Shown here: one piece after another, positions 6,533 to 12,363 of the stretch
Layout of the letters: every line of letters starts with the position of its first letter
Numbering within the stretch: position 1 is the stretch's first letter
Notes under the pieces: generated by a model
The model's database searches: none
Seen by the model: only the letters and a program-made list of their open reading frames with translations
What the model was told of the DNA's origin: nothing
Position numbers and translations under genes: made by a program
Source of the DNA: Chloroflexota bacterium
GTDB taxonomy: Bacteria; Chloroflexota; Limnocylindria; Limnocylindrales; CSP1-4
Length of the DNA stretch: 12,363 bases
Reading direction: 5' to 3'
Assembly: GCA_017860675.1 (NCBI GenBank)
Contig: JAGDMV010000035.1
Span: 1 to 12,363, forward strand

Positions 6533-7657
6533 ATGTCTCGTCCCACCAGTCCCACGGCGACGGCCACGACCGCTCCCCGCAAAGGCGGGGTCATCGTGCG
6601 CAGCCTGCCCGGCACGCCGGCGCAGGCGATCCCCGCGCCCGCGGTCGAGCTCGACGTGCGGACGGCCTACGACTTCCTGCTGAGCCTGACGCCCCAGCCT
6701 GATGTCGAGCTGCTCCCGGCCGACCGCGAGTGGCTCGATCGCTCGCTCGAGGGCCTCTCGGCCGGTGTCAGGCGGGACCTCCGCCTCGTCTTCGGTGGAG
6801 AGTTCGGCAAGGGCTTCGGGTCGGCGCTGGTGCCCCTCGTGGTCGAGCGACCCGGGATCCGGACCGCGGCTGACGTGGTCGCCCTGGCCGCCTCACTGGG
6901 GCCGGCCGACCTCGTCAACCCGTACTGCTGCGAGCTCGAGCTGGCGGTCGGCGACCAGATCGAGCGGATCGTCGCCGGCGAACGCGAGCTCATTCCCGAG
7001 GTGCTCGGGGCGATCGAGGAACCGGAGGTCGCCGAGGTGATGGGCCGCTTCCTCGACGATCCGGCTGGCTACCAGCGGGCGACCGTCCGCCTCCTACGAG
7101 CGTGGCGCGAGCAGTTCGAGAAGGTGGAGGCGCGCGTCGGGCGGTTCATCGAGCACGACGCGGCGGCCCGGCGAGATGACCTCGCCAGACTCGACGCGTT
7201 CGAGTTCGTCGAGCGGACCAGCGGTGGCGTTCGCTGGGCTCCCCAGGAGAGGGTGCGGCGCGTGGTGATGGCCCCGTCGTACTTCTCGCGTCCCTACAAC
7301 TTCCTCTTCGCCGGCCAGGACTGGCGGATGCTCTGCTACCCCATCACCGACGCCGCCCTCGAAGGCGACGCCTCGGCCGTGCCGGCGGCGACGATCCGGC
7401 TGTTCCGGGCTCTCGGCGACGAAAGCCGGCTCCGGATCCTCCGCTTCCTGGCCGACGGCGACCTGTACCTCACCGAGATTGCCGAACGGATGGGCCTGTC
7501 CAAGCCGACCGTTGCCCACCACCTCGCCCATCTCCGGGCCGCCGGGCTGGTGACGATCACCGAGACGGGCGGCATGACCTACTACAGCCTCCGGCGGGAC
7601 CGGCTCGACGGGGTCGACGAGGGACTCCGCCGGTACCTGGGCGTCACCCGGGACTGA
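6533..7657 (+). CDS. ArsR-type winged-helix transcriptional regulator with long N-terminal domain
   Basis: A 374-residue DNA-binding regulator. The C-terminal part (about 286-372) is an ArsR-type winged helix: FRALGDESRLRILRFLADGD, then YLTEIAERMGLSKPTVAHHL with the recognition helix near 324-337, and a wing GLVTITETGGMTYYSL. The first ~260 residues form a mostly helical domain of the kind seen in DUF5937-like regulators, probably for ligand sensing or dimerisation. That domain name is from memory and not verified. The single CC at 142-143 is not an arsenical or metal site of the classic ArsR type (no ELCVC in the recognition helix). The gene has a strong promoter overlapped by a palindromic operator, so it probably represses itself. 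It is divergent from the M16 peptidase operon, and a second operator-like site precedes the next gene. Confidence 0.9.
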   Translation: MSRPTSPTATATTAPRKGGVIVRSLPGTPAQAIPAPAVELDVRTAYDFLLSLTPQPDVELLPADREWLDRSLEGLSAGVRRDLRLVFGGEFGKGFGSALVPLVVERPGIRTAADVVALAASLGPADLVNPYCCELELAVGDQIERIVAGERELIPEVLGAIEEPEVAEVMGRFLDDPAGYQRATVRLLRAWREQFEKVEARVGRFIEHDAAARRDDLARLDAFEFVERTSGGVRWAPQERVRRVVMAPSYFSRPYNFLFAGQDWRMLCYPITDAALEGDASAVPAATIRLFRALGDESRLRILRFLADGDLYLTEIAERMGLSKPTVAHHLAHLRAAGLVTITETGGMTYYSLRRDRLDGVDEGLRRYLGVTRD

Positions 7658-7718
7658 AGCGGGCGAGCGGGCCGGGCGACCCGACCAGCGAACGACGAAG
7701 CTGACAACGACGACCGGA

Positions 7719-7738
7719 TGTTAGACGGACATCGAACA
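7719..7738. promoter_or_regulatory. Second operator-like site before the small gene
   Basis: TGTTAGA (7719-7725), six bases, then TCGAACA (7732-7738). The half-sites match at six of seven positions after reverse complement. The left half-site and the 6-base spacer are identical to those of the site at 6490-6517. A -35-like CTGACA (7701-7706) lies 12 bases ahead, compared with 13 bases between TTGACA and TGTTAGA at the first site, so the promoter/operator layout appears repeated. Confidence 0.6.
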
Positions 7739-7758
7739 GGCAAGCGAGGGCGATCGAA

Positions 7759-8019
7759 ATGAACGGCATCAGTAGGGCAGCGGCGCCGATCGACCCAGGC
7801 GTGCAGGGCGCCGCGATGAGCACCGAGATCGACTACCGAGTCGGTTCGCTGCTGGCCGAGACCCGCGACCGGCGATTGGCCACAGGGACAGACCACGACA
7901 CCATCCGCCGCCGGTTCGGCCGCGCCGTGATCGCGGTCGGGCGCAGGCTCGAGGGCCGCACGCCGGTGGAGCCCGCGATCAAGCGCCCCGGCCAGCCCGC
8001 GGCCGGCGCCCGCGCCTGA
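7759..8019 (+). CDS. Small protein of unknown function, probable regulator target
   Basis: An 86-residue soluble, basic protein that I do not recognise. The middle part (TEIDYRVGSLLAETRDRRLA, about 22-41) looks helical and charged. It is followed by HDTIRRRFGRAVIAVGRRLEG, an amphipathic basic helix that could bind membrane or nucleic acid, and a Pro/Ala-rich end. The start ATG at 7759 has a GAGGG about eight bases upstream. An in-frame ATG at 7816 (MSTEIDYR) is an alternative that would give 67 residues. It lies about 100 bases after the ArsR-type gene on the same strand, with an operator-like site between, which argues for shared control and for a real gene. Confidence 0.6.
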   Translation: MNGISRAAAPIDPGVQGAAMSTEIDYRVGSLLAETRDRRLATGTDHDTIRRRFGRAVIAVGRRLEGRTPVEPAIKRPGQPAAGARA

Positions 8020-8041
8020 CCACCGGGTCCCGGAGAGCGGG

Positions 8042-8485
8042 TCAGACGGGGAGCGCCACGAGAACGGCCGCCCCGGCTACGCCGACGGCGGCCGAGACCA
8101 GGCTGATCTGTGCCGCTCGACGCCGGTCCGCGCGCCGCTCCGCTTCGCCCGCCACCAGGGAAGCTCGCCCGAGCGGGCCGAAGTTGCTCACGCCGGAGAA
8201 GCCGTAGGCGGCGCAGAAGCGAAGACGCGCCTGGAGCAGCCCGACGGTCCCACCCGCCAAGGGAAGGGCCACCAGCCAGCGGCTCCAGTCCGGGGCGCCA
8301 GCGACGACCAGGCCCCCGGCCAGGATGGCTGCGGCGGCGATGCCGGTAATCCCGGCCCTCCGGCGGCGGGAGATCTCCGCGGGGCCGATGTTGCAGACGC
8401 CCGGCCGGTACTCGGCCGAGCCGGGCTCAAGGAGGGGCGAGATCGGCAACTCGTTCACTCCTTCCCGTTCGATGGCGAAGGTCAT
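8042..8485 (-). CDS. Three-helix membrane protein with paired GV(C/S)N(I/F)GP motifs
   Basis: A 147-residue integral membrane protein; I cannot name the family. Hydrophobic helices lie at about 45-64, 70-88 and 127-147. A soluble N-terminus carries YRPGVCNIGPAEISRRRR (27-43). Between helices 2 and 3 is RFCAAYGFSGVSNFGPLG (89-106). The two segments share GV(C/S)N(I/F)GP and each has one cysteine (C31, C91). Arg-rich stretches at 40-43 and 120-123 place both motif segments on the cytoplasmic side, so they could form one site. The start used is ATG at 8485. A TTG at 8533 would add 16 residues translated through a leader hairpin and is less likely. The gene converges on the small gene at 7759-8019 with 22 bases between, and diverges from the lipoprotein at 8589. 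Confidence 0.7.
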   Translation of the reverse strand: MTFAIEREGVNELPISPLLEPGSAEYRPGVCNIGPAEISRRRRAGITGIAAAAILAGGLVVAGAPDWSRWLVALPLAGGTVGLLQARLRFCAAYGFSGVSNFGPLGRASLVAGEAERRADRRRAAQISLVSAAVGVAGAAVLVALPV

Positions 8486-8501
8486 TCGGATTGCCGGGCC
8501 C

Positions 8502-8518
8502 GCTGCCCGAAGGGCAGC
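8502..8518 (-). promoter_or_regulatory. Leader hairpin with UUCG tetraloop
   Basis: A perfect inverted repeat, GCTGCCC-GAA-GGGCAGC on the plus strand. In the minus-strand transcript it folds as GCUGCC with a stable cUUCGg loop. It lies 16 bases before the ATG at 8485. TATTGT, a possible -10, lies just further upstream at 8532-8537 on the minus strand. It may tune translation or RNA stability of the membrane-protein gene. Confidence 0.4.
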
Positions 8519-8588
8519 CCCGGGGCGGCACAATACGCCGGGCAGGAACGTCAGAGCAGCGTCCGCTAGTCACTCATGAGGTGGGGCC

Positions 8589-9302
8589 ATGGTCTGCCGC
8601 AGCACCCCGGCCTTGCTCCTGCTGGTTGTCGTCGCCGTCGCCGGGTGCGGCGCTGCCACCCCGGCCCCGGGCAGCGCGACGCCCGCCGGAACGACCCCAC
8701 CCAGTCCGCCGCCCACAGCATCGCCGCTGCCGACCATCTCACCCACGCCGGCGCCGTCACCGATCCCCGCGACGACACCGGCCGGCTCCACTCCACCGGC
8801 GGCGACCCCGGCAATCGTCCCGACGCCGACGCCGACGCCGGCGCCGGCGGCCGGGTTCTCGTGTGACTACCCGTTCCGCCTGCGGGCCAGCACCTCCTCG
8901 GTCGCCGCCGTGACCGATGTACGCGTGGGCACCCACCCCGGCTACGACCGGGTGGTCTACCAGTTCAAGGGCGGGGGGTTGCCTGCGCTGCGGATGGACC
9001 AGGTGTCGCCGCCGTTCGAGAGGGACCCCAGCGGGCTTCCGCTCACCGTCCCCGGGAAGGCGTTCGTCCGGATCGTGCTGGACCCTGCCAGCGGCGAAGG
9101 CTACGCCCGCCTCGATGGAGAGCCGACATATACGGGGCCGCGCGCCTACGACCCGGGCTACCAGCGGCTAACCTCGCTCGTGCGAGCCGGTGACTTCGAG
9201 GCCCAGCTGACTTGGATGGCCGGCCTGGCTGGCCCCGCCTGCTACCGCGTCCTCACCCTCGAGAACCCGGCCCGGCTGGTGATCGACTTCGAGGCCCCCT
9301 GA
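8589..9302 (+). CDS. Lipoprotein with C-terminal AMIN-like domain
   Basis: A 237-residue predicted lipoprotein. The signal peptide has a lipobox VAGC with the lipid-bearing cysteine at C20. A Pro/Thr/Ser-rich linker (about 21-88) follows, suited to spanning a cell wall. The remaining ~145 residues look like the AMIN-like domain of secreted proteins: VTDVRVGTHPGYDRVVYQF (100-118 region), a central LPLTVPGKAFVRIVLDPA strand set, YQRLTSLVRAGDFEAQLTW, and the closing CYRVLTLENPARLVIDFEAP. C92 and C208 may form a disulfide. AMIN-type domains often bind peptidoglycan or other envelope polymers, and no enzyme domain is attached. ATG at 8589 is preceded by GAGG at seven bases. It is followed after 31 bases by a convergent gene. 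Confidence 0.85.
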   Translation: MVCRSTPALLLLVVVAVAGCGAATPAPGSATPAGTTPPSPPPTASPLPTISPTPAPSPIPATTPAGSTPPAATPAIVPTPTPTPAPAAGFSCDYPFRLRASTSSVAAVTDVRVGTHPGYDRVVYQFKGGGLPALRMDQVSPPFERDPSGLPLTVPGKAFVRIVLDPASGEGYARLDGEPTYTGPRAYDPGYQRLTSLVRAGDFEAQLTWMAGLAGPACYRVLTLENPARLVIDFEAP

Positions 9303-9333
9303 TCAGGCGGCCTGCCGTCGCTGCGGCTCCAGA

Positions 9334-11340
9334 TCAGGGCGCGTAGACCCCCGACGCATGCCGCAGCTCCACCGTGTACGGGGCCGTTCCATTGTTGACG
9401 ACGAACCCCTCGTCGCACCAGCCGAGCGTGGCCGATCCGCTGGCGCCGGTCCCCCGCGGCACGAGCCGCCCGTCGCTCATCGGCACGACCGTCTCGATCA
9501 GGAGGTCCTGACCGCCCTCCGGGTATGGCTGGCGCACCTGCCAGGTCAGCAGGAAGAACCCGCCTGCGCAGCTGGGCTCCAACCCCACCGGAGCGCTCCA
9601 CAGGTCCATCACCTTGAGCTCGTGGCGCGCACCCGGGTCGAGGTTGATCACCATGACCCGCTCGTCATAGATCGGTTGGCCGGTCGTGTTCTCGATCGGC
9701 GGCGCGTGCGGGGCGTCCGGCGTGGGACTGAGCCAACCGCCCGGCAGCCCGCCCGGCCCCAGGCTGAGGCCGACGAGCGCCGCCAGCCCGAGCAGCCCCA
9801 GCAGCACAACCAGGCAGGGCCAGCGACGCCGCCCCCTGGCAGCGGGCTGGATGAACGTCCCGTCGACTGCCTGCCTCGAGCCCTCCGCGGTGGCCACCAC
9901 GGCGCGGAAGGGGCGGGCCAGCTCTGCGCGGGACCGGTTCTCGACGCGCGCCTTGAGGCCGACCGTTGCGTACCCGGCGGCCCCCGGCTTCAGGCGGAGC
10001 GTCGAAGGAGAGACTCGGAACTGGAGGGCGGCCTCGGGATCGTCGCCACTGAGAGAGAGCTCGAGGGGCACGTTGCCGCGGTTCGCGATCGTGAGCTTCG
10101 AGGTCGCCTCGCGCCTGCCGCGCAGGACGCTCGGGGAGAGGATCGCCTCGACCGTGACGAAGGGCAGCAGCTCGACCGCGACGCGCTCGACGACCGAGGC
10201 GGCCGGATGCTCCTTCGAGATGACGGCGACATCGGCCTGGTACCTGCCCGTCGCCACGTCGGGGCTTCGCGGGGGGCGGAAGGCGACCGTCGCCACCGCC
10301 TTCGTGCCCGGCTCGATGCTCAGCCGGGCCGGCTCGACCGACGCCCAGGCTGCCACTGGGCCGCGCACCTCGAGCGACACGCGGTCGGCGATCCGGTCCC
10401 GGTTGGTCACCTCGACGGTCACGGCGGCCTGGCCGCCGGCCTCGACCCGTACGGTGCTCGCTCCCAGCAGCGCGACCAGGGGCGGCCCCACGATCTCCGG
10501 CTCGGGCGGAGGCGAGACGGCGATCTGGATGAAGGTGCCATCGAGGGCCCGTCGCGAGCCGTCGCTGCCCGCGACCAGGACACGGAAGGGCCGCGGCCGT
10601 TCCGGCCCCGACCGGATCGGCTGGCGGGGCACGACCACGACGATCGCCTCTGCCGTGGCCCCGGGCTCGACCCCCAGCCTCGGCGGGTTGTGCCGGAAGT
10701 CGAAGGCCATCTCGGGGTCGTCGCCGCCGATCGCGAGCGCGATCGCGGTGTTGCCGCCGTTGGTGACCCGGAGCCGCGTCGGTGTCGCCACCGAGCCGCG
10801 GAGAACGCTCGGGGCGAGGCTGAGCTCGAGGGCCGCGAAGGGCAGGACCTCGACGGCGACCTCGTTCCGGACAGCTGCGTCGGCATGCTCGCTCGAGGAG
10901 ACGACGACCTCGGTCGGGTACGTCCCCGCCCGCACGATCGGCGCTCGCGCGGGCCGGAAGGTCACGACCGCGACGGCCGACGTGTCGGGCATGAGGTTCA
11001 GGCGGGCAGGTTCGAACGCCGCCCAGGTGGCCGCCGGGCCGCGCACCTCGAGCACGAGCTGGTCGACGGTCCGACCGCGGTTGCGGACCTCGACGGTGAG
11101 GCTGGCCTGGCCCCCGGGTTCGACCCGGAGGCCGGTTGCGGAGAGGACGACGAGGAGCGGCGAACCAGCGGGCTCGGGCTCGCTGCGGTCCGGGCGCGAC
11201 GGCGGGGGCCCCGGCGTGACGGGCGGCGGACTCTCGGGAGGTGCCGCCGGCGCGCCGGCCCACTCCAGGAAGGACCCACACCGCCGACAGAACGTCTCAT
11301 CCTGGTCGGCCTGCTGGCCGCACTTCATGCAGACGATCAT
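9334..11340 (-). CDS. Zinc-ribbon / tandem Ig-like repeat / single-pass membrane protein
   Basis: A 668-residue protein of unknown function. Residues 4-21 form a zinc ribbon (C4, C7, C18, C21), which fixes the start at ATG 11340: the ATG four codons later would lose C4. GGGAGG lies about eight bases upstream. A Pro-rich linker (33-60) leads to two related ~214-residue units (61-274 and 287-500), each made of two beta-sandwich-like (NEW3/CARDB-type) segments and each ending LDGTFIQ or VDGTFIQ. RGRRRW (502-507) then precedes one hydrophobic helix (about 508-528). A ~140-residue outer domain follows with two cysteines (PSCAGG, GWCDEG). Positive charges before the helix put the zinc ribbon and Ig-like units inside the cell and the last domain outside. 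Zinc-ribbon proteins with hydrolytic-protein-like Ig repeats are known in high-GC Gram-positives, but I do not know a defined role. Confidence 0.85.
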   Translation of the reverse strand: MIVCMKCGQQADQDETFCRRCGSFLEWAGAPAAPPESPPPVTPGPPPSRPDRSEPEPAGSPLLVVLSATGLRVEPGGQASLTVEVRNRGRTVDQLVLEVRGPAATWAAFEPARLNLMPDTSAVAVVTFRPARAPIVRAGTYPTEVVVSSSEHADAAVRNEVAVEVLPFAALELSLAPSVLRGSVATPTRLRVTNGGNTAIALAIGGDDPEMAFDFRHNPPRLGVEPGATAEAIVVVVPRQPIRSGPERPRPFRVLVAGSDGSRRALDGTFIQIAVSPPPEPEIVGPPLVALLGASTVRVEAGGQAAVTVEVTNRDRIADRVSLEVRGPVAAWASVEPARLSIEPGTKAVATVAFRPPRSPDVATGRYQADVAVISKEHPAASVVERVAVELLPFVTVEAILSPSVLRGRREATSKLTIANRGNVPLELSLSGDDPEAALQFRVSPSTLRLKPGAAGYATVGLKARVENRSRAELARPFRAVVATAEGSRQAVDGTFIQPAARGRRRWPCLVVLLGLLGLAALVGLSLGPGGLPGGWLSPTPDAPHAPPIENTTGQPIYDERVMVINLDPGARHELKVMDLWSAPVGLEPSCAGGFFLLTWQVRQPYPEGGQDLLIETVVPMSDGRLVPRGTGASGSATLGWCDEGFVVNNGTAPYTVELRHASGVYAP
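9841..10482 (-). repeat. Second copy of the 642-bp internal duplication
   Basis: Encodes residues 287-500 of the zinc-ribbon protein. Anchor pairs with the first copy are LEVRGPVAAWASVEPARL against LEVRGPAATWAAFEPARL, SPSVLRG against APSVLRG, and GTFIQ ends. It is diverged but co-linear with the copy at 10519-11160 over its whole length. Confidence 0.75.
10519..11160 (-). repeat. First copy of the 642-bp internal duplication
   Basis: Encodes residues 61-274 of the zinc-ribbon protein. It is the same length as the second copy, from which it is separated by a 12-residue Pro/Glu linker. Equal length and full co-linearity point to duplication of a two-domain unit, not to independent recruitment of single Ig-like domains. 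Confidence 0.75.
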
Positions 11341-11507
11341 CTGCCGCCCCTCCCGGGGGTTCGCTCGGGGACCGCCCGGTACGATGCCCAGCCATCCCGG
11401 CGCGTGCCCGGCCGATCAGTGTCGCGGGCCGGTGGCGACGCCGCCAGTGCCATTGAGCCCACGGCTTGCGCCTGACCGCCACGACCGCACAGGCGGGCGA
11501 CTGCGGG

Positions 11508-11987
11508 CTACCTCCCGGTCGGGAGCACCTCTTCCCGGGTGTTGTCCGACTCGTCCGACTCGGCCACGCGGTTCTCGCTGTCGACCGTGCACGAGAACCG
11601 CCGCTCGGGCAGCGACGAGCAGCTAGACAGCGACAGCAGCGCGTCGTCGCCGAGGGTGATCTCCCGGCCGCCGGGCAGGCCGTTGGGGGCATCCATGCCG
11701 CTGAAGTACGTCGCGCTCCCGTCGCAGTCGAACGAGCACCAGACCACGAACGCCTGGGTGCAGTCGGCACCCTCGTTGCGGATCACGGTGTTGATGATCA
11801 CGTCGCCCTCGTACCCGTAGTCTGCCGGCCGCGGCACCAGGATGATGTCGGCCAGCACCAGGTCGGGCTCGTCCGCGGACTGAGGCGGAGATGACGCGGG
11901 CGAACCTCCCGCCTGCTCGTCGTCACAGCCGGCGAGCAGCAGGGCCGCGACCAGCACGACTGCCAGCGTGGCCATCACACGGTTCAT
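11508..11987 (-). CDS. CARDB-domain lipoprotein
   Basis: A 159-residue predicted lipoprotein. The signal peptide MNRVMATLAVVLVAALLLAG ends in a lipobox with the lipid-bearing C21. A short Ser/Pro linker follows, then a CARDB-type beta-sandwich (about 41-150): PDLVLADIILVPR, a central VIINTVIRNEGADCTQAFVVW, and the hallmark end VDSENRVAESDESDNT. Five cysteines besides C21 (C76, C84, C88, C123, C133) suggest disulfides, an unusually high number for this domain. CARDB domains are generally adhesive modules on the cell surface. The start is ATG at 11987 with GGGAGG five bases upstream. An upstream in-frame start at 12245 would add 86 residues of Arg-rich nonsense before the signal peptide and is rejected. 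The zinc-ribbon gene follows 167 bases downstream on the same strand. Confidence 0.87.
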   Translation of the reverse strand: MNRVMATLAVVLVAALLLAGCDDEQAGGSPASSPPQSADEPDLVLADIILVPRPADYGYEGDVIINTVIRNEGADCTQAFVVWCSFDCDGSATYFSGMDAPNGLPGGREITLGDDALLSLSSCSSLPERRFSCTVDSENRVAESDESDNTREEVLPTGR

Positions 11988-12296
11988 GCTCGCCTCCCAG
12001 CGCTTCGTGCGGCGCGGCACCGGCCGCCACCCGCGGGAAGACGGTCGACGGCGGGTACGCCAGGCCGCGCGTCCGCACCTCCCGCTCGACCGGCAGGATG
12101 GGCCACCGCGCGGGGCCCTGTCGAGTGCCGTCGGTTGTGAAACGCTCGCACGCGGTGGCGCGCTCACCGTCCGCGCAAGGCGGTCGCGAGCACCAGCCGG
12201 GACCCCTCCCTCGCCGATCACGACCCGACGGCGGTCACCGAGCAAGTGAAGGCCCCTCCGGGAAGTCCCGAAGGGGCCATCTCACGTTCGGATCGG
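11988..12296. other. Non-coding stretch upstream of the CARDB lipoprotein gene
   Basis: About 310 bases without a credible gene. It holds the ribosome site of the lipoprotein gene at its left end and a strong hairpin at 12251-12278. No clear sigma-70 promoter for the lipoprotein gene could be picked out. Open frames here are GC-driven shadows. Confidence 0.6.
12251..12278 (-). terminator. Strong hairpin terminator after the tRNA
   Basis: GGCCCCT (12251-12257) pairs with AGGGGCC (12272-12278). Inside, after a single C/A mismatch, CGGG pairs with CCCG around an AAGT loop. On the minus strand it comes about 20 bases after the tRNA CCA end and is followed by TTCACTTGCT. This fits an intrinsic terminator that separates the tRNA from the downstream lipoprotein gene. 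The T-tract is weak. Confidence 0.6.
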
Positions 12297-12363
12297 TGGT
12301 GAGCCCGGAAGGATTCGAACCTTCAACCTAGGGATTAAGAGTCCGCTCCGGGCGTGCACGCCT
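12297..12363 (-). tRNA. Partial tRNA-Lys(CTT), intact 3' half only
   Basis: Read on the minus strand: anticodon loop CTCTTAA (12341-12335) with anticodon CTT (12339-12337), a 5-base variable loop, a perfect T-arm (GAAGG/CCTTC around TTCGAAT, 12324-12308), 3' acceptor strand CGGGCTC (12307-12301), A73 and encoded CCA (12299-12297). The anticodon stem is imperfect: GCGGA (12346-12342) against TCCCT, with a C-C mismatch at 28-42 and a G-T pair at 27-43. The expected D-arm GAGC-A spacing is absent, and GGCGTGCACGCC replaces a normal D-loop. The 5' acceptor strand (GAGCCCG expected) is past the window edge. It is either a functional but divergent tRNA cut by the window or a 3' fragment such as an attachment-site remnant. 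Confidence 0.55.

Noticed and set aside
9358..11475. 705-residue plus-strand frame opposite the zinc-ribbon gene (and another at 9686-11626)
   Set aside because: They are Arg/Gly/Asp- or Ser/Arg-rich shadows produced by high GC. No domain is seen, while the minus strand encodes a clear zinc ribbon, repeats and membrane helix.
11469..11495. CGCCTG...CAGGCG inverted repeat after the CARDB gene
   Set aside because: A six-base stem with a 15-base loop and no T-tract is expected by chance in DNA this GC-rich; not called as a terminator.
11988..12245. 86-residue N-terminal extension of the CARDB lipoprotein
   Set aside because: It is Arg/Pro-rich and precedes a complete signal peptide with lipobox. 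The ATG at 11987 has a strong ribosome site.
11891..12331. 146-residue plus-strand frame ending SPEGFEPST
   Set aside because: The ending is the familiar translation of the antisense of a tRNA T-arm. The frame crosses the tRNA fragment and the terminator hairpin and lies against the CARDB lipoprotein gene.

Overview
This is a 12.4 kb stretch of very high-GC bacterial DNA. Codons overwhelmingly end in G or C, GTG is used as a start, membrane and surface proteins carry long Pro/Ser/Thr/Glu tails, and lipoboxes are typical of a diderm-free or atypical envelope. This suggests Chloroflexota (Limnocylindria-like) or a high-GC actinobacterial relative. That placement is an inference from style, not from a marker gene.

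Layout. Bases 45-6403 are all on the minus strand. Read 5'->3' they are: a zinc M16 peptidase (5051-6403), its metal-site-less M16 partner (3645-5054, 4-nt ATGA overlap), an MFS_3-type drug/siderophore exporter (2180-3394, whose first helix is encoded upstream of its first usable ATG), a small secreted Glu/Pro/Ser/Thr-rich protein (1583-2107), an ECF sigma factor (797-1480), and its membrane anti-sigma factor (45-797, 1-nt overlap). A divergent plus-strand unit follows: an ArsR-type winged-helix regulator with a long N-terminal domain (6533-7657) and a small unknown protein (7759-8019). A small three-helix membrane protein of unknown family (8042-8485, minus) converges on it. Next come an AMIN-like lipoprotein (8589-9302, plus), a zinc-ribbon/tandem Ig-like repeat/single-pass membrane protein (9334-11340, minus), and a CARDB-domain lipoprotein (11508-11987, minus). 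The right edge holds a strong hairpin terminator and the 3' half of a tRNA-Lys(CTT) on the minus strand, whose 5' half does not fit.

How it works together. The clearest regulatory logic is at the divergent region 6404-6532. A perfect 11-bp inverted repeat overlaps the -10 of a good sigma-70 promoter for the ArsR-type gene. A second copy with the same half-site and the same 6-nt spacer precedes the small gene at 7759. The regulator therefore probably controls itself and that gene, and possibly the divergent peptidase gene. The left part is an ECF sigma/anti-sigma module accompanied by a secreted protein whose low-complexity tail resembles the anti-sigma tail. The right part is a loose group of cell-envelope proteins (two lipoproteins and one zinc-ribbon membrane protein). 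No CRISPR array, transposase, integrase, rRNA or phage gene is visible.
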